Below, in pieces: positions 10,410 to 18,119 of a stretch of 64,000 nt of DNA. The stretch spans positions 1 through 64,000 of the forward strand of contig NZ_JNNO01000013.1 in the NCBI RefSeq assembly GCF_000735585.1, in the 5' to 3' direction. Both the position numbers and the translations under genes were made by a program. Source of the DNA: Devosia sp. LC5. GTDB taxonomy: Bacteria; Pseudomonadota; Alphaproteobacteria; Rhizobiales; Devosiaceae. Within the stretch, counting starts at the first letter, position 1, and each line of letters starts with the position of its first letter. Below the pieces are notes generated by a model that saw nothing but the letters and a program-made list of their open reading frames with translations, did no database searches and was not told the DNA's origin.

Positions 10410-10475
10410 GTCGGGCCTGGTGGGTCGGGAGCGGCGGCGTGTTGTGGGGCAAATAGCGGCAGCCGGCAAGCTGGC

Positions 10476-10721
10476 TTAGTCGCCGCCGCCCCCGCCATCT
10501 CCACCGCCACCACTATCTCCGCCGCTGTCGTAGCTGGAATGACCATCGCCGTGGTGGCGATCGCTGCCATCGGGGCTGGCTCCATTGTCGCCATAGCTTG
10601 AGCCGGAATCGCCGGAACTGCGCGAGAGGCGGCGCCGGTTGATACGGCCACGGCGCTTCCGGACGACGGACCAGGCCGAGAGGCCAATCAGGGCGAGCGG
10701 GAGGAGAAAGAGCCAATCCAT
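10476..10721 (-). CDS. Small membrane-anchored Gly/Asp-rich protein
   Basis: An 81-residue protein with one N-terminal membrane helix (residues 2-20), a basic stretch (RKRRGRINRRR) and a tail of Ser, Asp, His and Gly ending GGGGDGGGGGD. The basic block after the helix predicts that the tail faces the cytoplasm. Its function is unknown. It starts 13 bases after the hisG stop on the same strand, with GGCAGG just upstream, so it is probably the last gene of the histidine cluster. The low-complexity tail could bind metals, but that is speculation. Confidence 0.6.
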   Translation of the reverse strand: MDWLFLLPLALIGLSAWSVVRKRRGRINRRRLSRSSGDSGSSYGDNGASPDGSDRHHGDGHSSYDSGGDSGGGGDGGGGGD

Positions 10722-10734
10722 CTGCCTGCCCCGA

Positions 10735-11442
10735 TCAGAAACTGGTTTCCGCCGATAGGCGAGTCAGCAGCGATTGCATGCTGGCGCGGCGCTCGGGCGA
10801 CCAGCCGGCAGTGCGCGAGACGATCAGGCAGGCCTGGCTTTGCAGCATGACGCCATCTTCGAGGACGCGCAGATTGTTGGCGGCCAGGGTCGAGCCGGTG
10901 GTGGTGATATCGACCACGATATCGGCAACGCCCGAAGCGGGGGCCGCTTCGGTGGCGCCCAGGCTTTCGACGGTACGATATTCGGCAATGCCGGCCTTGG
11001 CGAAATGCTGGCGGGTGATGGTGATATATTTGGTGGCAATGCGCAGCCAGCGGCCGTGGCGCGAGCGGAAATCGGACGCCACATCGGCCAGATCGTGCAG
11101 ATGAGTGACATCGATCCAGGCATCGGGCACGGCGACGACGACATCGGCATGGCCGAAATCGAGCGTCTTGGCGAAGGCGACCGATTGGGGACCGGTTTCG
11201 CTGGTTTCGTGGATGAGATCGCGCCCGGTGACACCGATATCGATATTGCCGCGGATCAGTTCGCGGGCGATTTCGGAGGCGGGGAAGAAACGCACGGTGA
11301 CGTCGGGCAGCCCCTCAATGGCCCCGAGATAGGAGCGCGCGCCGCCAGGGCGGGAAATGGTCAGGCCGTTTTGAGCGAACCAATCGCGGGTGAGTTCTTC
11401 AAGGCGGCCCTTGGAGGGGACGGCGAGGGTGATGCCGGTCAT
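10735..11442 (-). CDS. hisG: ATP phosphoribosyltransferase catalytic subunit, short form
   Basis: HisG joins ATP and PRPP in the first step of histidine synthesis. At 235 residues it lacks the C-terminal regulatory domain of long HisG, so it must work with HisZ, encoded just upstream. Canonical features include ITLAVPSKGRL at the N terminus, the GVTGRD motif, and a PRPP-binding region DIVVDITTTGSTLAANNL. The start codon overlaps the hisZ stop (ATGA), which indicates translational coupling. Confidence 0.96.
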   Translation of the reverse strand: MTGITLAVPSKGRLEELTRDWFAQNGLTISRPGGARSYLGAIEGLPDVTVRFFPASEIARELIRGNIDIGVTGRDLIHETSETGPQSVAFAKTLDFGHADVVVAVPDAWIDVTHLHDLADVASDFRSRHGRWLRIATKYITITRQHFAKAGIAEYRTVESLGATEAAPASGVADIVVDITTTGSTLAANNLRVLEDGVMLQSQACLIVSRTAGWSPERRASMQSLLTRLSAETSF

Positions 11443-12503
11443 GAGCGGACCTCCTGCTCGAGGCGATCGACCCAGACGGCGCAGCCGGAAGCGGCGATGG
11501 GGGCTTTGGCGCCGAGGCGTTCGAGCAGGCGGTCATATTGGCCGCCCGAGGCCAGCACGTCGCCATTGGGCCCGGTCATTTCGAAAACGATGCCGGTGTA
11601 ATAATCGAGCCGCGGGGAAAAGCTGGCATCGAAGCTGACGCGCGCTTCGCCCAGGCCATTGAGATGACGGCGAATGGCGCGGATGGGGGCCCCGAGCATG
11701 AGGCGGTGTTCAGCGGCAAGACCCTCAATGCGGGTTAGCGCCTGCAGGACCGGGCCAGAAATGGCCAGGTAATCGCGCAGCAATTTGAGCGTGCTGGCGG
11801 GCACGTGGGCGGCGTCCAGCGCCTGTTGTTCGAGATAGCGGTCGGCGATTTCTTCGGGGGTACGGCCCTCGGAAAGGCTGAGGCCGGCGGCAACCATTTG
11901 CTCGGTAACATCGGCCACGAGCGCGTCGCGGGACAGCTGCTGTTCGCGCGGAAGGTCGGGGGCCAGTTCGAGCCGGGTCAGCAGGCGATCGAGCGCTTCG
12001 GTATGGCCGAAACGGTGACGGATGCGCGAGCGCCATGGATCGGGCATGTCGGCCTGGGCCAGGAGCGCTTCGAAGAGCCCTACCCCGCCCAGACGGACGA
12101 CGGGGCTGACGCCGAAAATGGAGAGCGCGGCGCGGGCGAAGGTGAGCACCTGATCGAGCGCCACATCGCCATCGCGCTGGGCGAGCAATTCAATGCCGCC
12201 CTGATCGAATTCGGCAGCGCCGGTTTCGCGCTGGCGGAAGATGGCACCGAGATAGGAGAAGGCCGCCGGTTCGCCCACGCCATTGGCGATGTAATCGGCC
12301 ACGATGGGGAGGGTAAAATCGGGGCGCAGGCAATATTCGGCGCCGGAGGCATCCGTGGTGAGCAAGAGGCGGCGGCCGAATTCCTCGCCGGCGAGATCGA
12401 AATAGGGATCGGCCGAGAGCAGCAATGGCGGAGTGGCGCGGGTGGCGCCCTGGGCTTCGACCAGGGATTCGAGGTTAGCGCGGCGGAGGGCGGCGCCGGT
12501 CAT
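11439..12503 (-). CDS. hisZ: ATP phosphoribosyltransferase regulatory subunit
   Basis: A 354-residue paralogue of histidyl-tRNA synthetase lacking the anticodon-binding domain, used as the allosteric partner of short HisG. Class II synthetase-like segments are visible (LRPDFTLPIVADY, FSYLGAIFRQRETGAAEFDQGGIE, RLDYYTGIVFEMTGPNG). The ATG at 12503 is used because GGGGAG lies nine bases upstream; the longer frame would run into a palindromic repeat. Its stop overlaps the hisG start by four bases. Confidence 0.94.
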   Translation of the reverse strand: MTGAALRRANLESLVEAQGATRATPPLLLSADPYFDLAGEEFGRRLLLTTDASGAEYCLRPDFTLPIVADYIANGVGEPAAFSYLGAIFRQRETGAAEFDQGGIELLAQRDGDVALDQVLTFARAALSIFGVSPVVRLGGVGLFEALLAQADMPDPWRSRIRHRFGHTEALDRLLTRLELAPDLPREQQLSRDALVADVTEQMVAAGLSLSEGRTPEEIADRYLEQQALDAAHVPASTLKLLRDYLAISGPVLQALTRIEGLAAEHRLMLGAPIRAIRRHLNGLGEARVSFDASFSPRLDYYTGIVFEMTGPNGDVLASGGQYDRLLERLGAKAPIAASGCAVWVDRLEQEVRS

Positions 12504-12517
12504 GATGTGGCTCCCCT

Positions 12518-12644
12518 TGCCTCTCCCTGGGGGGAGAGGTCGGCGCAACGCGCCGGGTGAGGGGGCCTCCCGCGATCAGCGAACCAAGAAAAGGCCCCCT
12601 CACCCGACCCTGACGGGTCGACCTCTCCCCCAAAGGGAGAGGTG
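12518..12644. repeat. Palindromic repeat, family A (two inverted copies) inside the his operon
   Basis: One copy (about 12518-12567) and an inverted copy (about 12591-12644) of the CTCTCCC / CACCCG element lie between hisS and hisZ. The block can form a large hairpin and may modulate downstream expression or RNA stability. Confidence 0.75.
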
Positions 12645-12678
12645 AAGGAGCGCAACGCCAGCGATAGAGTGATGAGCA

Positions 12679-14175
12679 TCATTGTTCGCTCAGCAGTTTC
12701 TGGATGGCGGCCACCAAGTCACCGCGCTTGACTTCGAACTGGCCAGGCCTTGCGGCTTTCCATTCGGCGTTGTCGGTGATGGCGGCGGCGGCTTCTTTCC
12801 CGGCGATCAAATCCTTGATCTGGATGATGCCCTGGTCGCGCTCCTGGCTGCCTTCGATGATGACGGCGGGCGAATTGCGCTTATCGGCATAGGAGACCTG
12901 TTTGCCGAAATTCTTGGTATTGCCGAGGAACATTTCGGCGCGGATGCCGGCATTGCGCAACTCGGCCACCATGGCCTGGTAGGAGGGCGTCTGGTCCTTG
13001 TCCATGACGAGGACGACGACGGGGCCGACCGGCTCGCTCGAGGCGATATTGCCGGTGAGCTTGAGCGCGTTGAACAGGCGCGAGACGCCGACGGAAAAGC
13101 CGGTGGCGGGCACGGGTTCGCGACGGAAGCGGGAGACCAGGCCATCATAACGGCCACCGCCGCCCACCGAGCCGAAGACCACGTCCTGGCCCTTTTCGTT
13201 CTGGACCTTGAAGGTCAGTTCGATCTCGAAGACCGGGCCGGTGTAATATTCGAGGCCGCGCACGACGGAGGGGTCGAGAATGACGCGGCCACCAAAGCCG
13301 GCGGCACTGACCAGGCCAAAAATGGCGGCCAGTTCCTGCACGCCTTGCAGGCCCGTTTCCGAGCCGCCGATCAGGCCAGCAAGGGCATTGATAGTGGCGA
13401 TGACATGGGCATTGCTGCCCTTTTCCACGCCATCGGCGGGTACGCCGCTTTCGATATAGCCGACAAGGGTCGCGATCTGGGCTTCGGTGAGGCCGGCACC
13501 TTTGGTGAAGTCGCCGCTTTCGTCCTTGCGCCCGGCCCCGAGCAGCAGCTTGACGCCATTGGTGCCGAACTTATCGAGCTTGTCGATGGCGCGGAGCACG
13601 GTGAGCTTTTGCTCGTCGGTGGTGACGCCGGCGGCGTCAAGCACGCCATCGAGCACTTTGCGATTGTTGACGCGGACCACGTATTTGCCGGCCAGGCCGA
13701 GCGCATCCATGACATCGGCCATCATCATGCACATTTCGGCATCGGCCTCGGGGCCACCGGCGCCGACCGTATCGGCATCGAATTGCATGAATTGACGGAA
13801 GCGGCCGGGGCCGGGCTTTTCGTTGCGGAAAACATAGCCCTGGCGATAGGAGCGGTAGGGCTTGGGCAGGGTTTCGAAATTTTCGGCAAAATAACGGGCG
13901 AGCGGCGCAGTGAGATCATAGCGCAGGCTCATCCACTGCTCGTCATCGTCCTGCAAGGAGAAGACGCCGGCATTGGGCCGGTCGGTATCGGGCAGGAACT
14001 TGCCGAGGGTTTCGGTGAGTTCGAGCAACGGGGTTTCGACCGGGTCGAAGCCATAACGCTCATAGACTTTCCTGATCGTGTCGATCATGGCGCCAACGGC
14101 AGCGATTTCGCCGGGCGTACGGTCCTCGAAGCCACGCGGCAGGCGCGGGGCGATGAGCTTGGCTTTTTCGGTCAT
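12679..14175 (-). CDS. hisS: Histidyl-tRNA synthetase, alphaproteobacterial type
   Basis: A class II aminoacyl-tRNA synthetase of 498 residues, longer than the roughly 420 of E. coli HisRS. Motif 2 reads [16 protein letters not shown], and the histidine loop reads [16 protein letters not shown] instead of the usual VRGLDYY. The E. coli motif-2 loop residues that contact the G-1:C73 pair (RPQ in ERPQKGR) are KPG here. That fits the tRNA-His at 17710, which encodes no G-1. Its AAGGA start signal precedes the ATG at 14175. It heads a hisS-hisZ-hisG group on the minus strand, interrupted by repeats. Confidence 0.96.
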   Translation of the reverse strand: MTEKAKLIAPRLPRGFEDRTPGEIAAVGAMIDTIRKVYERYGFDPVETPLLELTETLGKFLPDTDRPNAGVFSLQDDDEQWMSLRYDLTAPLARYFAENFETLPKPYRSYRQGYVFRNEKPGPGRFRQFMQFDADTVGAGGPEADAEMCMMMADVMDALGLAGKYVVRVNNRKVLDGVLDAAGVTTDEQKLTVLRAIDKLDKFGTNGVKLLLGAGRKDESGDFTKGAGLTEAQIATLVGYIESGVPADGVEKGSNAHVIATINALAGLIGGSETGLQGVQELAAIFGLVSAAGFGGRVILDPSVVRGLEYYTGPVFEIELTFKVQNEKGQDVVFGSVGGGGRYDGLVSRFRREPVPATGFSVGVSRLFNALKLTGNIASSEPVGPVVVLVMDKDQTPSYQAMVAELRNAGIRAEMFLGNTKNFGKQVSYADKRNSPAVIIEGSQERDQGIIQIKDLIAGKEAAAAITDNAEWKAARPGQFEVKRGDLVAAIQKLLSEQ

Positions 14176-14250
14176 TTTGGGCAGTCCTTCGGGAACGGGC
14201 CGTTGTTAGCGGATCGGGCATGGAGGGGCAACAGCAGAGCGGGGGAATGT

Positions 14251-14282
14251 GCCCCCTCGCTTTCGGGTAAAAGCGAGGGGGC
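14251..14282. terminator. Perfect 13-bp hairpin after the DUF1127 gene
   Basis: GCCCCCTCGCTTT and its exact reverse complement enclose six bases, starting six bases past the stop of the small minus-strand gene. The stem is very stable, but no T-run follows. I read it as a terminator or RNA-stabilising hairpin; it may derive from the family A repeats. Confidence 0.55.
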
Positions 14283-14287
14283 TGGGG

Positions 14288-14554
14288 CTACAAGCCAGGC
14301 CTCCACAGGGGCGGTGGGATCTGGGGGCTGTCCCCAGGCTGCAGCCATTGGTCAAAGCCGTCGGCAGGCGGCAGGCCCACATCGGCCCGCAGGCGAGCGG
14401 GCAGATGGTCAGCCCGTGCGATGCGGGGCCGGTTCCACCAGGCCACAATTGCAGCGCGCAGAACGGAGAACAGGCCACGTTGATGGACGGCATCGGCGAT
14501 GGAGAATTCAAGGCGCAGCACGACGCTGCCCTCATTGAGTGCATTGTAGGACAT
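14288..14554 (-). CDS. DUF1127-like small protein
   Basis: An 88-residue protein whose centre reads WWNRPRIARADHLPARLRADVGL. This resembles the DUF1127 pattern of a basic/aromatic stretch followed by L..L....L.DIGL. Some members of the family affect RNA turnover or phosphate/carbon responses in rhizobia and agrobacteria; this one is untested. I used the Met at 14554 rather than the longest start at 14608. Neither has a strong ribosome binding site, and the proline-rich tail is unusual. Confidence 0.5.
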   Translation of the reverse strand: MSYNALNEGSVVLRLEFSIADAVHQRGLFSVLRAAIVAWWNRPRIARADHLPARLRADVGLPPADGFDQWLQPGDSPQIPPPLWRPGL

Positions 14555-14982
14555 GGTTTTGTCCGGCAGCGCTGTTACGCGGACCGGCCTTCTGGGGTTG
14601 AGGAGCATCGGAGGGGGCGGAATCAGAGAGTCGGAAAGACCCTGGGCTTCAACCGATTACGATGCTGGTCTGGGGGGAAGTGTCCGCGACGGCAGAACCG
14701 GCGGAGGTGACAACAAGGAGGCGTTAACCTCGGGCCATTGGCCACGCATGTTCGCCCAGATGGAGATCACATACAGTATTCATGTAGCGCCTCCCTCTGG
14801 TCTGGCGTTGTTGGACAATTTGCTTCTAGCTCACGGCCCTGTGAGCCGCAATATGGGGTGTGGCGGGTTGTCGCAGAAAGTGTCGGGTGTTGCCGATGGG
14901 CAACAGGGTCGAGCGCAGCATTCACCGACGCGGGGCCATATCGTCCCCTCGCCCCTCAGGGGAGAGGTGAGACCGTCCGGTG
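14555..14982. other. Intergenic region, no convincing gene
   Basis: About 430 bases between the DUF1127-like gene and tag. Open frames here have poor composition. It contains a TACA-N7-TGTA imperfect palindrome near 14774-14788 and a family A repeat at about 14938-14972, just after the tag stop codon. A promoter for the DUF1127-like gene is expected here, but I could not assign one. Confidence 0.5.
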
Positions 14983-15612
14983 CTATCTGACCGGGCGCTG
15001 CAAAGCCGCCCGCGCGGCTTCCACTTCGGGGCGGCAGAAGCAGGTTTCGATGTGGTCGTTGACCATGCCCATGGACTGCATGAAGGCATAACAGGTGGTA
15101 GGGCCGACAAAGTTGAAGCCGCGCTTGCGCAAATCCTTGGAGAGGGCGCGGGAGGCGTCGGTCTGGGCGACGGCGCTGAGGGCGGACCAGGAATAGTCAT
15201 CGGCGCGATGGCCCGGCTGGGGCTCGAAGCGCCAGATATAGGCGGCGAGCGAGCCGAATTCCTGCTGGATTTCCAGCGTGCGCCGGGCATTGTTGATGGC
15301 AGCAGCGATCTTGCCGCGATGGCGGATGATGCCGGCATCAAGCAGGAGGTGCTCGATATCGGCCTGGGTCATGGCGGCGACCTTGGCGATATCGAAGCCA
15401 TGGAAAACCTCGCGGAATCGGTCGCGCTTGCGCAGGATGGTGATCCAGGAGAGGCCCGACTGGAAGCCTTCGAGGCAGATCTTTTCGAAGAGGCGCGTGT
15501 CCGAGGTGACCGGGCGGCCCCATTCGTTGTCGTGATAATGGCGGTAGAGCGCGTCATCGCCCGGCCAGGGGCAACGCGGCAGGCCATCCTGGGGCGAGAT
15601 TTCGGTGGGCAT
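14983..15612 (-). CDS. tag: DNA-3-methyladenine glycosylase I
   Basis: A 209-residue base-excision repair enzyme that removes 3-methyladenine from alkylated DNA. The N-terminal CPWPGDDALYRHYHDNEWG and the C-terminal GPTTCYAFMQSMGMVNDH, then IETCF, carry the zinc ligands C14, H27, H187 and C191 by comparison with E. coli Tag. EGFQSGLSW is the conserved base-binding segment. I placed the start at 15612, where GGAG lies seven bases upstream; the longest frame begins 28 residues earlier without support. It is a single-gene unit. Confidence 0.95.
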   Translation of the reverse strand: MPTEISPQDGLPRCPWPGDDALYRHYHDNEWGRPVTSDTRLFEKICLEGFQSGLSWITILRKRDRFREVFHGFDIAKVAAMTQADIEHLLLDAGIIRHRGKIAAAINNARRTLEIQQEFGSLAAYIWRFEPQPGHRADDYSWSALSAVAQTDASRALSKDLRKRGFNFVGPTTCYAFMQSMGMVNDHIETCFCRPEVEAARAALQRPVR

Positions 15613-15801
15613 GGCGGGCTCCGCTGATCGAGGATGATTGGCGCATAGGGGTAGCGGGGTGGCGCGATTCGGGGAATTGGATGGATGGAATTCCATAGCG
15701 CCGAGTTATTTAGAGTATTGGGCAGGCGCGTAACTAACGCGATTGTGAGCGGTGCTTGCCGCCGGGTAAAACTTTATTGGCTCCTGGTGGTCTTTTAATA
15801 A

Positions 15802-15820
15802 GGAATATCACCGATATTCC
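15802..15820. promoter_or_regulatory. Perfect palindrome, candidate operator
   Basis: GGAATATC, three bases, then GATATTCC, 46 bases before the start of the vWA/TadG-like gene. An 8-bp perfect inverted repeat with a 3-bp spacer is a usual shape for a dimeric regulator site. The regulator is unknown. Confidence 0.45.
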
Positions 15821-15865
15821 GGCCTGCTCCGCTGTGGGGCGACAGATCCCACGGGTGCTTGCGTC

Positions 15866-17692
15866 ATGCGTCCTTTCCTTCGGCTTGTCGCGCGATTTGG
15901 CCGCGACGAGAGCGGTGTGTTCGCAATCATGTTCGGCCTGATGGCCGTGGTGCTGATCGCCATGGGCGGCGCCGTGGTCGACTATGTGCGGCTGGAGCAG
16001 ACGCGCAACCGGGCACAGATCGCACTGGATGCGGCGGCGCTGGCTTTGCACCACGAGATTTTCGAGGACGCTACGGAAGCGACGATCAAGAAGCTGGCGG
16101 GGGCACTGGTTGTCGAGCGCGTCGGCGACAGTGCGGTTTTTGCAAATGTCGATGTGGCCCACATCGATCTTGAAAAGGGATCGCTCTATCTCGAGGCCGA
16201 GATGAAAATGCCGACCTTGTTCGTGGGACTGGTCGGCGTAAACGAGCTTGGCGCGCGCATTGTCTCGGAATCGACCCGGCGCAGAAGCGAACTCGAAGTG
16301 GTCATGGTGCTCGATAATTCGGGCTCGATGGAGGACTATTTTCAGGGCCTGGACCAATTCCGCATGACCAATCTGGTCAATGCCGCGCAGAACGCCGTCA
16401 GTATCCTATATGGCGATGACGCGGCGCAGGCTCAGAAAAACGTCAAGATCGGCATCGTGCCGTTTACCCAGTTCGTCAATGTGGGTACGGCAAACGCCAA
16501 CAAGCCATGGCTCAACCGCTCCGGCACCAATGCCATCATGCGCGACAATTTCGACAATGACGGCAATCCGGCAACCAGCTTCATCGACAGCTTCGACCGA
16601 ATTGCCCTGTTTGATCAATTATCGGGAACATATAGCTGGGGCGGATGCGTCGAGGCCAGGCAGAGCCCGTACGATACCAACGACACGGCACCAACGACGC
16701 CCGAAACCAAATTCGTGCCGCTGTTCGCGCCGGATGAGCCTGACGCACAAGGCTTTGGCAACAATTACCTCAGCGACACGGGCGGTACTTGCACAGCCGC
16801 TGCGACCTGCACTGCTGTAACGACGTATAATAGCTGCAATTCCTGGAGGCAAACCTGCTCTGGGGAAATATCAACGAAGTACAGCTTCAAAGCGGCTAAC
16901 GGCACCGTGACCAACAATCTCACCGCCTGTCCGCAGATGGCCGGTGAGCCCTGGGTAGCCCAGAGAAGTGAGATAAATTTTAGTGCACGCACCAAAACGA
17001 CGCCCCAGGTGCTGGGACGGGCAATGCAGGAGCGCATCTGCAAATATGATGGTGGCGTGGTAACCAAAGCCAGCCGCACCCAAGCAACTGGCCCCAATGC
17101 GGACTGTCCCATTCACCCCGTCGTGCCACTGACGCTCACCAAGCAAACCGTTGTCGATGCCATCGAGGCGATGAGGCCACTGGACGAAGACAGCAACCAG
17201 CCTGAGGGTGGCACCAATATCGCGCAGGGCGCGGTGTGGGGGCTGCATGCCCTGACATCAGGCGAGCCACTTACCGAAGCCGCCCAACCGTCGCCCTATC
17301 TGCAAAAGGTGATGATCCTGATGACGGACGGCGATAACTTTCACAGGCCGAGCGACAATATGAATGGCTCGGCCTTCTTCCCGGCCTACGGTTATCCATA
17401 CAATAATACCCGCATGAATGCAGGGCGACTGGGCACGCCCGGCCAGACCGAAGTAGAGCTGATGGACGAAATGAACCGGCGCACCCTGGCGACCTGTGCG
17501 GCGGCAAAAGCGGAACCGAACAATATCCAGATCTACACGATCGGGCTCTATTCGACTAACGAGACCACTATCCAGATGCTCAAAGATTGCTCAAGCGGGT
17601 CAGGATACTACTATCCGGCGACTGCAACCAATCTGTCGGCCGTGTTCCAGTCGATTGCTCAAAGGCTGCAAGCGCTCCGGGTGAGCCAGTGA
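15866..17692 (+). CDS. TadG-like protein with von Willebrand factor A domain
   Basis: A 608-residue protein with one membrane helix (about residues 17-40) preceded by RFGRDESGVFAIMFGLM, the TadE/TadG-type N terminus. A large extracytoplasmic vWA domain follows. MIDAS metal-site elements are visible: DNSGSM (150-155), GGTN within EGGTNIAQGAVWG, and MTDGDN. A Cys-rich insert at about 290-340 could form disulfides. TadG-like proteins accompany Tad/Flp pilus systems, but no other tad gene is nearby, so this is a solitary copy, perhaps in surface adhesion. It is convergent with tRNA-His. Confidence 0.85.
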   Translation: MRPFLRLVARFGRDESGVFAIMFGLMAVVLIAMGGAVVDYVRLEQTRNRAQIALDAAALALHHEIFEDATEATIKKLAGALVVERVGDSAVFANVDVAHIDLEKGSLYLEAEMKMPTLFVGLVGVNELGARIVSESTRRRSELEVVMVLDNSGSMEDYFQGLDQFRMTNLVNAAQNAVSILYGDDAAQAQKNVKIGIVPFTQFVNVGTANANKPWLNRSGTNAIMRDNFDNDGNPATSFIDSFDRIALFDQLSGTYSWGGCVEARQSPYDTNDTAPTTPETKFVPLFAPDEPDAQGFGNNYLSDTGGTCTAAATCTAVTTYNSCNSWRQTCSGEISTKYSFKAANGTVTNNLTACPQMAGEPWVAQRSEINFSARTKTTPQVLGRAMQERICKYDGGVVTKASRTQATGPNADCPIHPVVPLTLTKQTVVDAIEAMRPLDEDSNQPEGGTNIAQGAVWGLHALTSGEPLTEAAQPSPYLQKVMILMTDGDNFHRPSDNMNGSAFFPAYGYPYNNTRMNAGRLGTPGQTEVELMDEMNRRTLATCAAAKAEPNNIQIYTIGLYSTNETTIQMLKDCSSGSGYYYPATATNLSAVFQSIAQRLQALRVSQ

Positions 17693-17709
17693 CCTGTGCC
17701 TGGAAAGAA

Positions 17710-17786
17710 TGGTACCACCTCTCGGGATCGAACCGAGGACCTCTAGATCCACAATCTAGCGCTCTAACCAACTGAGCTAAGGCGGC
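17710..17786 (-). tRNA. tRNA-His (anticodon GTG), no encoded G-1, A73
   Basis: The cloverleaf folds fully: acceptor GCCGCCT / AGGTGGT, D-stem GCTC/GAGC, anticodon stem CTAGA/TCTAG with loop TTGTGGA (anticodon GTG), T-stem CTCGG/CCGAG, and an encoded CCA. The base before position 1 is T, not G; the 1-72 pair is G-T (G-U in RNA); and the discriminator is A73. Most bacterial tRNA-His have G-1:C73. This is the reduced type known from some alphaproteobacteria, and it matches the variant HisRS at 12679-14175. Confidence 0.97.
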
Positions 17787-18119
17787 AGGGGCCTGTCAAG
17801 GGACACCATCAAGGTCGTCCCGAAAGCGGGCGGAACATAGGTCGAGAATTTCTCGATGACAAGCACCCATTTTGCCTCATTCCACCGCTGAAGGCTGCGC
17901 ATTTCCACAACAAGTGCATGACGGGCACGCAAACGTGACCATTCGTAAGGTTTTTGCACTTAACCATGGCGATCAAAGCGTACGGAAGCGTGTGCCACCC
18001 GCTCTGGACCATGCGACACGCGCACTATATTGAAGAAACCGTAAGGACTTTGGGCACATTTGTGCCGATCTGGCACAGCGCGGCGGAGCCCGCCCCTTCT
18101 CGACGGAATTTGGCTGTAT
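17787..18119. other. Intergenic region upstream of the PAS/pseudokinase gene
   Basis: About 330 bases with lower GC than the genes, holding the tRNA-His promoter side and the leader of the gene at 18120. An inverted pair (GTGCCGATCTGGCAC, 18062-18076) lies in the leader. I see no gene. Confidence 0.5.

Noticed and set aside
12682-14538. 618-residue plus-strand open frame
   Set aside because: Exact antisense shadow of hisS, caused by high GC and codon bias. HisRS motifs on the minus strand are decisive.
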